Below are positions 17,421-26,293 of a stretch of DNA of 62,587 nucleotides, piece after piece. Source of the DNA: CAZLKN01 sp964560135. Lineage in GTDB: Bacteria; Actinomycetota; JAICYB01. The stretch lies in the NCBI GenBank assembly GCA_964560135.1, contig CAZLKN010000013.1, forward strand, positions 1-62,587, read 5' to 3'. Positions within the stretch are counted from its first letter, which is position 1. Every line of letters starts with the position of its first letter. The notes beneath the pieces are model-generated. The model did no database searches, had not been told where the DNA came from, and saw only the letters and a list, made by a program, of their open reading frames with translations. Made by a program: the position numbers and the translations under genes.

Positions 17421-18347
17421 TCAGGGGCGCGCAGCGTCCAGGATCCGGTCCGCTCCGGCGGCGCGGAAGCGCTCCACGAGCTCCATCCCCAGCGTGACCG
17501 GATCGTGACCGGTGGCGCTGTCACGCAGGTGCACACCGCCGTCGGGGGTGGACACGAAGGCGTCCATCCGCAGCCCGTCGCCCTCCGGCCGCGCCCATGC
17601 ACCGAGTGGGACCTCGCAGCCGCCCTCCATCTCCCGCATGAAGGTGCGTTCGGCGTCCACCGCGCGACGCACGGTGGCGTCCTCGGCGGAGCCGACCCAT
17701 GCCAGATTGCCGGCGAGGCGGTCGGAGCGGACCTCGACCACCACCGCGCCCTGGCCCGGCGGCGGGACGAACACCCGGGGATCGAGGTGCTGGGAGATCT
17801 CGGCGCTGCGCCCGAGGCGGGCGAGTCCCGCCGCCGCGAGGATGGCGGCGTCCATCTCGCCGTCACGCACCCTGTCGAGGCGCGTGCCCACGTTCCCCCG
17901 CAGCAGCGTCACCCGCAGATCCGGTCGCTCCACCGCGACCAGTGCCCGCCGGCGCGACGAGGACGTGCCCACGACCGCCTCCGGAGGCAGGTCCTGGATC
18001 GTCCGGCCCCCGCGGGACACGAGGACGTCCCTGGGATCTTCCCGGTCCACCACCGCCGCCAGCGTGAGCCCTTCGGGTTCGGTCCCGGGGAGGTCTTTGA
18101 GGCTGTGGACGGCGAGGTCCACCTCGCCGCCGGCCAGGGCCCGCTGGAGCTCGCGGGCGAAGATCCCCTTGGCTCCGATCGCCTCGAAAGGCCGGTCGGT
18201 GACGCGATCACCGGCAGTGCGGACCGTGACCACGTCGACCTCGATCGGCTCGGGAGCGGCCGCGCGCAGCGCGTCCACCACGAGTTGCGTCTGGGCCAGA
18301 GCGAGGGCGCTGCCGCGGGTGCCGATCCGCAGGCTACGCCCGCTCAC
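17421..18347 (-). CDS. hemC: Porphobilinogen deaminase (hydroxymethylbilane synthase)
   Basis: The 308-residue enzyme polymerises four porphobilinogens into hydroxymethylbilane. The dipyrromethane-cofactor cysteine is Cys244 in EGGCEVPLGA. IGTRGSALALAQ at the N-terminus and HSLKDLP (81-87) are family signatures. The GTG start at 18345-18347 lies inside the end of hemA, a 14-base overlap. Confidence 0.97.
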   Translation of the reverse strand: MSGRSLRIGTRGSALALAQTQLVVDALRAAAPEPIEVDVVTVRTAGDRVTDRPFEAIGAKGIFARELQRALAGGEVDLAVHSLKDLPGTEPEGLTLAAVVDREDPRDVLVSRGGRTIQDLPPEAVVGTSSSRRRALVAVERPDLRVTLLRGNVGTRLDRVRDGEMDAAILAAAGLARLGRSAEISQHLDPRVFVPPPGQGAVVVEVRSDRLAGNLAWVGSAEDATVRRAVDAERTFMREMEGGCEVPLGAWARPEGDGLRMDAFVSTPDGGVHLRDSATGHDPVTLGMELVERFRAAGADRILDAARP

Positions 18348-19611
18348 CGTCGTCGGGGTCGAAGATCTCCTGGAAGGCCTCGAGGTACACCTGGCCGTCC
18401 GGCCCCTGGACGAGGTCCTTCATCCTGCTGATGGGCAGGTGCAGCAGCTTGTTCGCGATCGTCCGGGCCGCGGCGTCCAGCGCGTCCCGGGCCTCGGCGT
18501 CCAGACCGAGCCGGCGGGCAGCCCGCTCCACCTCCGACACCCGGACCTCATCGGCCCAGCCGCGGAGCCTGCCGATCGAGGGACCGAGGGCCAGCGACCG
18601 CTCCCAGACCATGAAGGCCGCCACCTCCTCGTCGATGATCCGCTCGACCTTGGGGAGTTCCGCCCGGCGGCGCTGGGCTCCCCGGTCGGCGACCTCCCGG
18701 AGGTCGGCGATGTCCCGGAGCTCCACGCCCGGAAGGTCGGCCGCCAGCGGATCGATGTCCCGCGGGAGGCCGAGGTCCACGGCGACGAGCGGCGCGTCGC
18801 GCTTCGAGGTGGCCTGTTCCAGCAGCTCGCGGTCCACCACGGGGTCACCCGACGACGTCGCCGTGAGGAGTGCGTCGCAACGTTCGAGCAGCTCGGGCAG
18901 CTCGTCGAGCCCCGTGCCCCGGCCCCCGAGCCTCGAGGCGAGCGCTGCAGCCCGCTCGGGGGTCCGCCCGGCCACCACGAGCTCGCCGCATCCGAGATCC
19001 GTGAGGGCGCGGGCGGCGAGCCCACCCATGCGGCCGGCACCGAGCACCACCACCATGCGCCCCTCGAGCCCACCCAGGATCTCCGCGGCCGTGCGGGCCG
19101 CCGCCTGGGGGAGCGACACCACGTGACGCGATATCTCCGTCCGGGTCCGGGCGAGCTTGCCGACACGGAGCGCCCGCTGGAACAGCGCGGACAGCATGCG
19201 TCTCGCCGCACCTTCGTCCTGCGCGACACGGTAGGCGTCGCGGACCTGTCCGAGGATCTGCGACTCACCCAGCACCATGGAGTCGACACCGGAGGCCACA
19301 CCGAACAGGTGCCGGATCGCACTGTCGTCGTAGTGCACGTACCATCCGTCGGAGATCGTCACCTCGTCCACCCCCGAGACCCCGGACAGGAACCTCCGCA
19401 GCGAAGCGACCGCAGGGTGGAACCGGTGGACGGTGACGTAGACCTCCGTCCGGTTGCAGGTGCTCAGGATCACGCCTTCGTGGACGGATTCGTCGCCGCA
19501 CAGCCGGGCGAGGGCCTTCGGCAGGCTCGCAGGGGTGAAGGTGAGCTGCTCGAGGACCTCGAGGGGCACGGTCCGGTGGCTGAGTCCGGCGACGATGATG
19601 GCCATGGTCAT
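18334..19611 (-). CDS. hemA: Glutamyl-tRNA reductase
   Basis: The 425-residue enzyme reduces glutamyl-tRNA(Glu) to glutamate-1-semialdehyde, the first step of C5 heme synthesis. Catalytic Cys52 lies in LSTCNRTEVY, and MVLGESQILGQVRDAY (from about 112) and the NADPH-binding VLGAGRMGGLAA follow. The C-terminal dimerisation helix is present. Either the first ATG (19611) or the one two codons later could start it; no strong ribosome-binding site discriminates. It lies 38 bases after rex. Confidence 0.97.
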   Translation of the reverse strand: MTMAIIVAGLSHRTVPLEVLEQLTFTPASLPKALARLCGDESVHEGVILSTCNRTEVYVTVHRFHPAVASLRRFLSGVSGVDEVTISDGWYVHYDDSAIRHLFGVASGVDSMVLGESQILGQVRDAYRVAQDEGAARRMLSALFQRALRVGKLARTRTEISRHVVSLPQAAARTAAEILGGLEGRMVVVLGAGRMGGLAARALTDLGCGELVVAGRTPERAAALASRLGGRGTGLDELPELLERCDALLTATSSGDPVVDRELLEQATSKRDAPLVAVDLGLPRDIDPLAADLPGVELRDIADLREVADRGAQRRRAELPKVERIIDEEVAAFMVWERSLALGPSIGRLRGWADEVRVSEVERAARRLGLDAEARDALDAAARTIANKLLHLPISRMKDLVQGPDGQVYLEAFQEIFDPDDGERA

Positions 19612-19649
19612 CCCAGTCTACGCGGGGGCCCGGGGGGCCCGCCCGCGGG

Positions 19650-20348
19650 TCAGCCGCGCGTCTTTCGTTTGCTGCGCGCCGCGGCGCGCTGCTCGTAGAA
19701 GGCGAGGATCTGGAGCTCGACGGACAGATCGACCTGCCGGACGTGGATCCCGTCCGGAACGGTCAGCACGGTGGGGGCGAAGTTCAGGATCGATCGGACA
19801 CCCGCGGTGACGAGACGCTCGGCGGTCTCCTGGGCCTGCGGCGCCGGTGTGGCGATGAGCGCGATCGCGATGCCCTTCTCCTTGAGCGAGCGCTCGAGGT
19901 CGTCCACATGCTCGATGGTGAATTCGCCCACCTCTTCGCCCACCCGCTTCTCGTCCTTGTCGAACAGCGCGGCGATCCGGAACCCCCGCTCGGCGAATCC
20001 CCGGTAGCCGGCGAGGGCCTGGCCGAGGTTCCCGATCCCCACGATCGCCACCGGCCAGTTCTGGGTGAGCCCGAGCTCGCGGCTGATCTGGTAGATGAGG
20101 TACTCGACGTCGTACCCGACACCCCGCGTCCCGTAGCTGCCCAGGTAGGACAGATCCTTGCGGACCTTCGGCGGGTTCACGCCCGCAGCCTCCGCGAGCC
20201 GCTCCGAGGAGACGGTCTGGATCTGCTGAGACGCCAGCTCCTGCAGCACCCGCAGGTAGATGGGCAAACGCGCGACGGTAGCCTCCGGGATCGGCTTCAC
20301 CCGGACGCGTGCACCACTCCTGAGTCGATCGGATGAGCCGCGTCGCAT
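19650..20348 (-). CDS. rex: Redox-sensing transcriptional repressor Rex
   Basis: The 232-residue protein has an N-terminal winged helix (PPKVRKDLSYLGSYGTRGVGYDV) and an NAD(H)-binding Rossmann domain (VGIGNLGQALAGY). It ends in the swapped helix IQVDLSVELQ-like region. Rex senses the NADH/NAD+ ratio and in actinomycetes is typically the first gene of a rex-hemA-hemC-hemD operon, as here. I see no clear TTGTGA-n6-TCACAA Rex box upstream, so its target sites here are unknown. The arginine-rich first 15 residues may be an over-extended start. Confidence 0.95.
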   Translation of the reverse strand: MRRGSSDRLRSGARVRVKPIPEATVARLPIYLRVLQELASQQIQTVSSERLAEAAGVNPPKVRKDLSYLGSYGTRGVGYDVEYLIYQISRELGLTQNWPVAIVGIGNLGQALAGYRGFAERGFRIAALFDKDEKRVGEEVGEFTIEHVDDLERSLKEKGIAIALIATPAPQAQETAERLVTAGVRSILNFAPTVLTVPDGIHVRQVDLSVELQILAFYEQRAAARSKRKTRG

Positions 20349-20599
20349 CGATATCCTGACTGAGGCGCGCGTATCCTAGCCGCCGGTTCGGCGCCGCCAC
20401 AAACCCGCCCCGGTTCGATGCCCCGCGGGCTCGGCATCCCTTCCCGTCCGATGAGAAGAAGGAAGCTCGGCCCTCTTCCAGAACACTGGGCCCAGGAGAG
20501 CTCGAAATCGCGGACGGACAAGGAGGTGAGCCGACGGGGGAGGACCCCGGCGTCCAAAGAGCCCGCAGATAGGAAGACACGAAACCGATGGGGGGAACC
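20349..20599. other. Divergent intergenic region with two possible RNA hairpins
   Basis: These 251 bases separate rex (-) from a secreted-protein gene (+). Two inverted repeats are visible: GATGCC (20417-20422) with GGCATC (20433-20438), and GACG plus GGGG (20533-20540) with CCCC plus CGTC (20544-20554). The second lies in what would be the 5' leader of the downstream gene. I could not match it to a known riboswitch class. A GGGGG ribosome-binding site precedes the ATG at 20600. Confidence 0.4.
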
Positions 20600-21148
20600 A
20601 TGAACCGATCCACACGTCTCGTGGCCATCAAGGTCGCGCTCACGCTGTTGGTTGCAATGCTCGGTGCCGCTCCCGCGGTCGCCGACGAACACCCAGACGA
20701 CGGACTGCGTCCCGACGAGTGTTCGTTCCAGATGGTCGGCGCGCCCGCACTCCCGGGCGCCTCCGGGGTGATCGCCGACGAGGACGCCCGCACCGCCTGG
20801 CAGTTCCTGCTGCTCAACTGCCCCGAGGAACCCGAGCTCGAAGTGCTCCAGTGGAACGTCTCGTGGTTCGAGCGGGTCCGTGGTGTCGGCGACACGGGTG
20901 TCGGCGGGCCCGACTCCGTGGGCGAAGGCGTCCCCGAAGAGGACCCGATGGCCAACTACCACGGCACGTTCCCGACCCCCGAGGGCCAGTCGGCGCTCTG
21001 GGACGTCATGATCCCCAACCTGAGCACGTACAGGATCTCGGTGTGCGCCTGGTACTGGCTCGAGGGAGATCCTGAACCGGAGGAGCCCTTCGAACCGGAC
21101 GACCGGCGGCACCGCATCCGGTGCTGGAGCTGGGGCCAGTGGCACTGA
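20600..21148 (+). CDS. Secreted protein of unknown function
   Basis: The 182-residue protein has a classical signal peptide: basic MNRSTR, hydrophobic LTLLVAMLGAA, then APAVADE as cleavage region. The mature part is acidic, Trp-rich (WQFLLLNC, WNVSWFERV, CAWYWLEG) and contains four cysteines that could form disulfides outside the cell. I do not recognise a family. The ATG at 20600 is chosen over that at 20588 because GGGGG precedes it by four bases. A strong terminator follows, so it is probably monocistronic. Confidence 0.7.
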   Translation: MNRSTRLVAIKVALTLLVAMLGAAPAVADEHPDDGLRPDECSFQMVGAPALPGASGVIADEDARTAWQFLLLNCPEEPELEVLQWNVSWFERVRGVGDTGVGGPDSVGEGVPEEDPMANYHGTFPTPEGQSALWDVMIPNLSTYRISVCAWYWLEGDPEPEEPFEPDDRRHRIRCWSWGQWH

Positions 21149-21154
21149 GCATCT

Positions 21155-21199
21155 GAGCCGAGCAGGCCGCCGGGCGCCCGCGCCCGGCGGCCCCGGCTC
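21155..21199. terminator. Large bidirectional hairpin between convergent genes
   Basis: An inner 13-bp perfect stem (21165-21177 with 21180-21192) is capped by two bases and flanked by an outer GAGCCG/CGGCTC stem (21155-21160, 21194-21199). It separates the secreted-protein stop (21148) from the ccdA stop (21217). No T-run is seen. Confidence 0.65.
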
Positions 21200-21216
21200 A
21201 CCGCTCGCAGGACGCG

Positions 21217-21924
21217 CTAGAAATTCCAGAAGTCCATGCCCGAGCGTGTGAGCACCCGCTGCATCCAGACGGCGATCAGGGTGAGCCGTCCGGTCAGCAG
21301 CAGGACGCCGACGCCCACGAGCACCACGCCACCGGCGACCTGGATCGTCAGCAGGTGCCGTTTGAGGCGTCCGCCGATACGCACGAACCCAAGCCCGACC
21401 AGGATGAACGGGATCCCGAGGCCGGCCGAGTAGGCGGCGAGCAGTCCGACGCCCTGAGCCAGGCCGCCCGAGGTCGCCGCCAGACCGAGGGCCGCCGCCA
21501 GGGTCGGGCCGATGCAGGGGGTCCATCCGAAAGCGAAGGCCATCCCGAGCGCGAACGCCCACCCGGGACCGCTTCGCGGGCGCAGGTGGAACCGCCGCTC
21601 CCGCATGAGCCCGGGGACCCGGCTGCCGGCCACCATGACCAGCCCCAGCAGGATGATGAACAGACCCGCCAGCCGTTCCAGGAGCACGCGATGCTCGTGG
21701 AGCAACCCCGAGACCACACTGGCGGTCGCGCCGAGGGAGATGAACACGAGGCTCAGCCCGGCCACGAACGCCAGGGTGCCGGGCAGGGCTTGACGGACGG
21801 GCACCCGCTCCCCGACGGTCGAGCCGCTCATGAAGCCGACGTAGCCGGGCACGAGCGGCAGGACGCATGGGGACAGGAAGCTCACCACCCCAGCGCCGAA
21901 GGACAACAACGCGGTCGTGACCAC
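21217..21924 (-). CDS. ccdA: CcdA-type thiol-disulfide membrane transporter
   Basis: The 235-residue protein has six hydrophobic helices and the two conserved redox cysteines in FLSPCVLPLVPGY (Cys20) and FGWTPCIGP. CcdA carries electrons from cytoplasmic thioredoxin to extracytoplasmic thiol proteins, mainly for cytochrome c maturation. It is the last gene of a minus-strand run, 39 bases after an uncharacterised membrane protein. A likely partner, a TlpA/ResA-like lipoprotein, lies at 39409-39939. ResB and CcsA are not in the window. Confidence 0.92.
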   Translation of the reverse strand: MVTTALLSFGAGVVSFLSPCVLPLVPGYVGFMSGSTVGERVPVRQALPGTLAFVAGLSLVFISLGATASVVSGLLHEHRVLLERLAGLFIILLGLVMVAGSRVPGLMRERRFHLRPRSGPGWAFALGMAFAFGWTPCIGPTLAAALGLAATSGGLAQGVGLLAAYSAGLGIPFILVGLGFVRIGGRLKRHLLTIQVAGGVVLVGVGVLLLTGRLTLIAVWMQRVLTRSGMDFWNF

Positions 21925-21963
21925 GCATCCACGCTACCCCTCGGCAGCTCGGTGCGCCTCCGC

Positions 21964-22614
21964 TCAAGCCCCTCTCGTACGGAGGAACCCCGCGTACATC
22001 GCGGTCACGCCCACAGCCAACCCCACCGAGAACGGCGCCAACTCGCCGCGGCGGGCGAAAACGCTGACGGCGAACACGACCATCGCCCCGGCGAGCAGCA
22101 GCCCCAGCCCCCCGGCTTTGGCCCGCCGGCGCACAAGCGACCACACCAGCCCGGCGACGAGGACCACCAGACCCGCGAAGGAGTACACACGGGAGAGATT
22201 GCGGACCCCCTCGCCGAAGATGCTGGCGCCACCGACGACCGTCCGGGCTTCCAGCGCCTCCTGGGCGCCCGGGAGCATCCCCGCGGTGGCCACCACCCCC
22301 ACACCGAGGATCGTGGCCGCTCCGGCGACCACGGTCGCACCCATCGAGGTGCCCCGGCCCCCGAGCAGCCAGACCGTTCCGAGTCCGAGCCAGGGCACGT
22401 TCAGAACCGCGCCGAGCAGGTAGTACACGCGGAACAGCGAGGGGGTCCACCCGAAGGCGGCGCCCCAGGCCAGCGCCCCAGACGCTACCGCGAACTGGAG
22501 CAGCGCGATCCCCCACACCGCGAGGGCCGGGGAGGCGCCTGCGCGGAACGACCGCAGGCATCCCAGCGCGAAGGCCGCTGCGACCAGAGCGGCGATCAGC
22601 GGAAAGACGAACAC
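21964..22614 (-). CDS. Multi-pass membrane protein of unknown function
   Basis: This 216-residue protein consists almost wholly of six to seven hydrophobic helices with short loops, and has the RRRAKAG positive-inside stretch near residue 160. No family signature is recognisable. The GTG start is one base after the stop of the acyl-CoA ligase gene (TGAcGTG), so it is translated with it. CcdA follows. Confidence 0.75.
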   Translation of the reverse strand: MFVFPLIAALVAAAFALGCLRSFRAGASPALAVWGIALLQFAVASGALAWGAAFGWTPSLFRVYYLLGAVLNVPWLGLGTVWLLGGRGTSMGATVVAGAATILGVGVVATAGMLPGAQEALEARTVVGGASIFGEGVRNLSRVYSFAGLVVLVAGLVWSLVRRRAKAGGLGLLLAGAMVVFAVSVFARRGELAPFSVGLAVGVTAMYAGFLRTRGA

Positions 22615-22615
22615 G

Positions 22616-24124
22616 TCAGCCGCGGAATTCCCGCCGGAGGACCTTGCCGGCGGCGTTGCGCGGGATCTCGGTGACGAGCTCGATCGAGGCGGGAACCTTG
22701 TACGGCGCGAGGTGGGCCGAGCAGAACTCGACGACCTCCTCTTCGGTGACCCCGGCCCCGTCGACGAGCGCGATCACGGCCCGGACCTGCTCTCCCGAGT
22801 ACTGGTCCGGGGCCCCCACGACGGCGCAGTCGGCGATCTTCGGGTGTCCGCGCAGGACATCCTCGATCTCCTTGGGATACACGTTGAACCCCGACACGAT
22901 GATCATGTCGCGCTTGCGGTCGACGAGGAACAGGTAGCCCTCGTCGTCGGCCACCGCGACGTCCCCCGTCCTGAACCAGCCGTCGCGGAACGCCTTGGCG
23001 TTCTCCTCCGGGTGCTGCCAGTACCCCTGGAACACGTTGGGCCCCCGGACCACGATCTCCCCGGGGTCGCCGGGTTCGACGTCCTCGCCGTCGTCGGTGG
23101 TGAGCCGGATCTCCACCCCCGGCAGTGGCAGCCCGATCGATCCGGGCTTCGCCTTGCCACCCATGATCGTGGAGGTGAGCGCAGGAGCGGTTTCGGTGAG
23201 GCCGTATCCCTCCCAGATCGTGACGCCGAAGCGGTCCTGGAAGCCGTCGAGAGCCTCCCGGGGGAGCGGCGCGGCACCCGAGACGGCCAGACGAACGCTG
23301 GCGACGTCGTCCGGCCCCGCCTCCGGCAGCGACATCCAGGCCATATACGCGGGGGGCGCGGCGGCGATCACCGTGATCCCCTGGTCGCGGACGGCCTGCA
23401 GGGAGTCCACCGGATCGAAGCGTTCGAGGAGGACGATCTTCGCGCCGACCTCCACGGACAGGTTGAGCACGACGTTCAGTCCGAAGATGTGGAACAACGG
23501 CAGGACGCAGAGCGTCACGTCGGCGAGACCGATCGCCAGCGGGGTGGCCCGCATCTGTTCGAGGTTCGCCTGGAGGTTGCGGTGCGTGAGCATGGCCCCC
23601 TTGGGAAGTCCGGAGGTTCCCGAGGTGTACGCGATCAACGCGAGGTGGTCGGGCGCCAGCTCGGCCGACGGGAAGCGGTCGGTGCCTGTGCCCATGAGCT
23701 CGTCGAACGACACCGCGCCTTCGGGGGCCTCGCTCTCGAGGACCACGAGGTGGTCGAGGTCGGCCAGCTCCTCGCGGAGACGCAGGCCGGCCTGCACGGC
23801 CTGCGGGCCGGCACAGACGAGAACCTTCGCTCCCGCGTCCCGGAGGACGTGCCGTGCCTCGGGCTCGGTGAGCATCGCGTGCAGCGGCACGACCACACCG
23901 CCCATGCGCCAGACGCCGTACATCGCCGTCGCGAAAGCGGGATGGTTCGGGAGCCAGAGCGCGACGCGGTCGCCCGCGTCCACGCCCAGGCCCGTCAGCG
24001 CGGACGCGACCCGCGTCGCCCCGTGATCGAGCCGGCCGTAGGTGATCTCCTCGCCGCGGAAGACCATCGCGGACTGTTCGGAGATACGCCCGGCCGTGGC
24101 CGCCAGCGCTTCGGCGAGGTTCAT
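22616..24124 (-). CDS. Acyl-CoA synthetase (FadD-like AMP-forming ligase)
   Basis: The 502-residue ANL enzyme activates a carboxylic acid with ATP and CoA. The P-loop-like AMP motif is AYTSGTSGLPKGAMLTH (about 160), followed by WEGYGLTETAP, WFRTGDVAVADDEGYLFLVDRKRDMI and the C-terminal catalytic Lys in NAAGKVLRREF. The chain length and substrate cannot be read from sequence. The frame is open upstream to 24346, but homology begins at the ATG at 24122-24124, seven bases after the FAD oxidoreductase stop. Confidence 0.9.
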   Translation of the reverse strand: MNLAEALAATAGRISEQSAMVFRGEEITYGRLDHGATRVASALTGLGVDAGDRVALWLPNHPAFATAMYGVWRMGGVVVPLHAMLTEPEARHVLRDAGAKVLVCAGPQAVQAGLRLREELADLDHLVVLESEAPEGAVSFDELMGTGTDRFPSAELAPDHLALIAYTSGTSGLPKGAMLTHRNLQANLEQMRATPLAIGLADVTLCVLPLFHIFGLNVVLNLSVEVGAKIVLLERFDPVDSLQAVRDQGITVIAAAPPAYMAWMSLPEAGPDDVASVRLAVSGAAPLPREALDGFQDRFGVTIWEGYGLTETAPALTSTIMGGKAKPGSIGLPLPGVEIRLTTDDGEDVEPGDPGEIVVRGPNVFQGYWQHPEENAKAFRDGWFRTGDVAVADDEGYLFLVDRKRDMIIVSGFNVYPKEIEDVLRGHPKIADCAVVGAPDQYSGEQVRAVIALVDGAGVTEEEVVEFCSAHLAPYKVPASIELVTEIPRNAAGKVLRREFRG

Positions 24125-24131
24125 GGATACA

Positions 24132-25463
24132 TCATGGCATCGGCAGGACGCCCCGGGCAGCGAGCACGGAACGCAGCTCCTCTCCGTCGACGTCGCGAAC
24201 CGGACAGTCTTCACGTACCGCTCGGGCGGCGGCCACCCCCGCCGCCTCACCGATGGCCATGCACACGCCGGTGACGCGTGAGGAGGCAAGCGCCTCATGC
24301 GTCGCGGAGATGCAGCGCCCGGCCACCAGGAGGTTCGCCGCCCCACCGACGAGCAGGCTCCGGTACGGGACGTCGAACCAGTCCCCGGGGGGCAGGAACT
24401 CCCAGCGGGTGTCCGTCCCGGCGGTGTGGAATTCGAACGGCCAGGCGCTGGCGGCTACGCCGTCCTCGTGCTTGGTCGCCGCCGCGGCCTCCTCGAAGGT
24501 CAGCACGTGGTCGCCGATCGCGTGCCGCGTCTCCCGGATCCCCACGGTGGTGGCCGTGTCCTGGAGGAACGCCGAGGCGAATCCCGGCACCTCCGCCTGC
24601 AGGAAGCGCGCGGCTTCCTCGGCGATCGCCCTCCCGTCGATCTCGGCCCGGGTCAGGTCGAACGGGTCGGTGCCGTCCGGGGGCCCGCCGTCGGATCGGC
24701 TCACCCGCGTCATGGCCCCGACCGCCTCACCCGGCCGCATCGTCGGGATGGCCGCGCCCGCGGAGCGGGTGAGCCGGTACGTCCCGTCGGCCATCGCCTC
24801 CTTCATCCGGTCGTTGAGGGTGGCCAGGCCGGCGGCCATCGCCGCCTGGAGATCGACACCCTGGAGCAGGAACTGCATCGACGGGTACTGGCGACGCCCG
24901 GACTCTCCCATCTCCCAGGCGAACCCGGCATGGTGGACGACATCGGCGTCGCCGGTGGCATCCACGAAAACCCGGCCACGGACGGCCGCCAGCCCCCGCT
25001 TGGTGGCCACGATCACCGCCTCCACCGCGTCACCCGAGCGCAGAGCACCGCACACCAGCGTGTGCAACAGCGGCGTGATCCGCTCCTCCGCCTCCACCAG
25101 CCGATCGGCCAGGCGCTTGTAGCCCCAGGGGACGTAGGTCATGACCGCCGTCTCCTTGTAAGGGATGGGTCCCATCGCGTGGCCGGCGGCCGCCAGACCC
25201 TCCGCCCACTCCCGCGCCACCCCGTCGGACAGGTACGCGAACGTGTCCTGCCGGGCCACGTACAAGCCGCAGATGGCCCCCAGGCTCGCCGCTGTGGCGT
25301 TGCCTCCGAAGAACGGCCACCGCTCGAGGAGCGCGACCTCGGCTCCGTCCCGCGCCGCGGCGAGGGCGGCCCCGAGACCCGCCGAGCCCGCACCGCACAC
25401 CACGACGTCCGCCTCGACGATCACCGGTGCGTCGCCGGACGGCAGCTTCACCGAACGGCTCAC
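24132..25463 (-). CDS. FAD-dependent oxidoreductase (FAD_oxidored family)
   Basis: The 443-residue protein begins with a Rossmann ADP-binding site, DVVVCGAGSAGLGAALAAARDG, and ends with GGAANLLVAGRCISATHEALASSRV and an Ala-rich FAD-contact helix. This matches the PF12831-type FAD oxidoreductases of unknown substrate, many of them annotated as dehydrogenases. The GTG start overlaps the upstream DUF2993 stop by four bases (GTGA). Its operon partners (lipid-binding DUF2993, acyl-CoA ligase) hint at a lipid or organic-acid substrate; this is inference. Confidence 0.85.
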   Translation of the reverse strand: MSRSVKLPSGDAPVIVEADVVVCGAGSAGLGAALAAARDGAEVALLERWPFFGGNATAASLGAICGLYVARQDTFAYLSDGVAREWAEGLAAAGHAMGPIPYKETAVMTYVPWGYKRLADRLVEAEERITPLLHTLVCGALRSGDAVEAVIVATKRGLAAVRGRVFVDATGDADVVHHAGFAWEMGESGRRQYPSMQFLLQGVDLQAAMAAGLATLNDRMKEAMADGTYRLTRSAGAAIPTMRPGEAVGAMTRVSRSDGGPPDGTDPFDLTRAEIDGRAIAEEAARFLQAEVPGFASAFLQDTATTVGIRETRHAIGDHVLTFEEAAAATKHEDGVAASAWPFEFHTAGTDTRWEFLPPGDWFDVPYRSLLVGGAANLLVAGRCISATHEALASSRVTGVCMAIGEAAGVAAARAVREDCPVRDVDGEELRSVLAARGVLPMP

Positions 25464-26203
25464 AGCCCCTCCTCTTCATCCGCCGCCTCACCGATCCAGA
25501 TGTGGAAGTCCCGGCCCTCGGCCTCCACCGTCAACCGGCCACGCAGCACCCTGACGTCGGCCTGCATCCCCTCGGGCACCCGCGGGAGATCCAAGAGACC
25601 CTCGATCCTGTCCGCCGCCGGGCGGTGCCGCGCGGCGATGCCCGACCGTCCGACCAGAAGCAGCCGCAGCCTCCGGTCCTCGATCCGCGGCAGGAAGCGT
25701 GCGTCGGCCGGAGGGCTGTCCTCCTCCTCGGACTCGAAGGTCACGATCACACCGGCGTCGGTGATGCGGACGGCTCCCACCTCGGGCTCGAGCGCCCGCA
25801 CGAACTCGTCGAGGTCGAACTCTCTGATCTCCGCGACACCGAACGGGGAGGAACCCTCGACCCGCGCTCGCGCCGCATGACGGGAACGCGCCAGCGAGAT
25901 CATCTTCCGGGCGGGGAAGGAGGCCTCGTCGAACCCGAGGACCAGGTGATGCACCCGCAGCCCGCCGGCCGACGCCCCGTCGATCTCGACCTCTACCTCA
26001 CGCAGCCGCCCTCGAAGGAAGTCCGGCAGGAACGGCAGACCCCCGAGGTCGGCGGTGGCCTGCTCCGCGGCGGTCCCGCGGGCGATCTGGATCCCGGCGC
26101 GCGATTGAAAGACCTGGAGAGCCACGACATCCAGCGTCACCGACAGCCCGACGAACAGCAACGCCGCGACGAGCAGCCAACGGTAGAGCCGTCTGTTGCG
26201 CAT
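25460..26203 (-). CDS. DUF2993 (LmeA-like) lipid-binding protein
   Basis: The 247-residue protein has an N-terminal transmembrane or signal anchor (LYRWLLVAALLFVGLSV) followed by a DUF2993 domain (LRGRLREVEVEIDGASAGGLRVHHL and the VRITDAGVIVTF strand). In mycobacteria the family member LmeA binds phospholipids in the periplasm and supports lipomannan elongation. An ATG (26201-26203) and the GTG one codon before it are both possible starts, with GAGG upstream. It heads the minus-strand operon that runs through the FAD oxidoreductase, acyl-CoA ligase, membrane protein and ccdA. Confidence 0.8.
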   Translation of the reverse strand: MRNRRLYRWLLVAALLFVGLSVTLDVVALQVFQSRAGIQIARGTAAEQATADLGGLPFLPDFLRGRLREVEVEIDGASAGGLRVHHLVLGFDEASFPARKMISLARSRHAARARVEGSSPFGVAEIREFDLDEFVRALEPEVGAVRITDAGVIVTFESEEEDSPPADARFLPRIEDRRLRLLLVGRSGIAARHRPAADRIEGLLDLPRVPEGMQADVRVLRGRLTVEAEGRDFHIWIGEAADEEEGL

Positions 26204-26293
26204 CACGTGATCCTCGTGTACGGCAGATGGACGAACCGACCACCGCAGCCCGAAGCTGCTGTTACCATCGACCCCGGCTCAGCCCGACCCCTG

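Noticed and set aside
14370..18431. A plus-strand open frame of about 1350 codons opposite the heme operon
   Set aside because: It lies wholly antisense to hemB, cobA-hemD and hemC, which have intact catalytic motifs. In GC-rich DNA the opposite strand often lacks stops; its translation is low-complexity and has no family features.
20349..20599. Possible c-di-GMP or c-di-AMP riboswitch before the secreted-protein gene
   Set aside because: Some stretches (CCAAAGAGCCC, ACCGATGG) faintly recall these classes, but the conserved cores (GGGCAAACC for GEMM; paired GAATCC elements for ydaO) are missing. Only two generic hairpins are supported.
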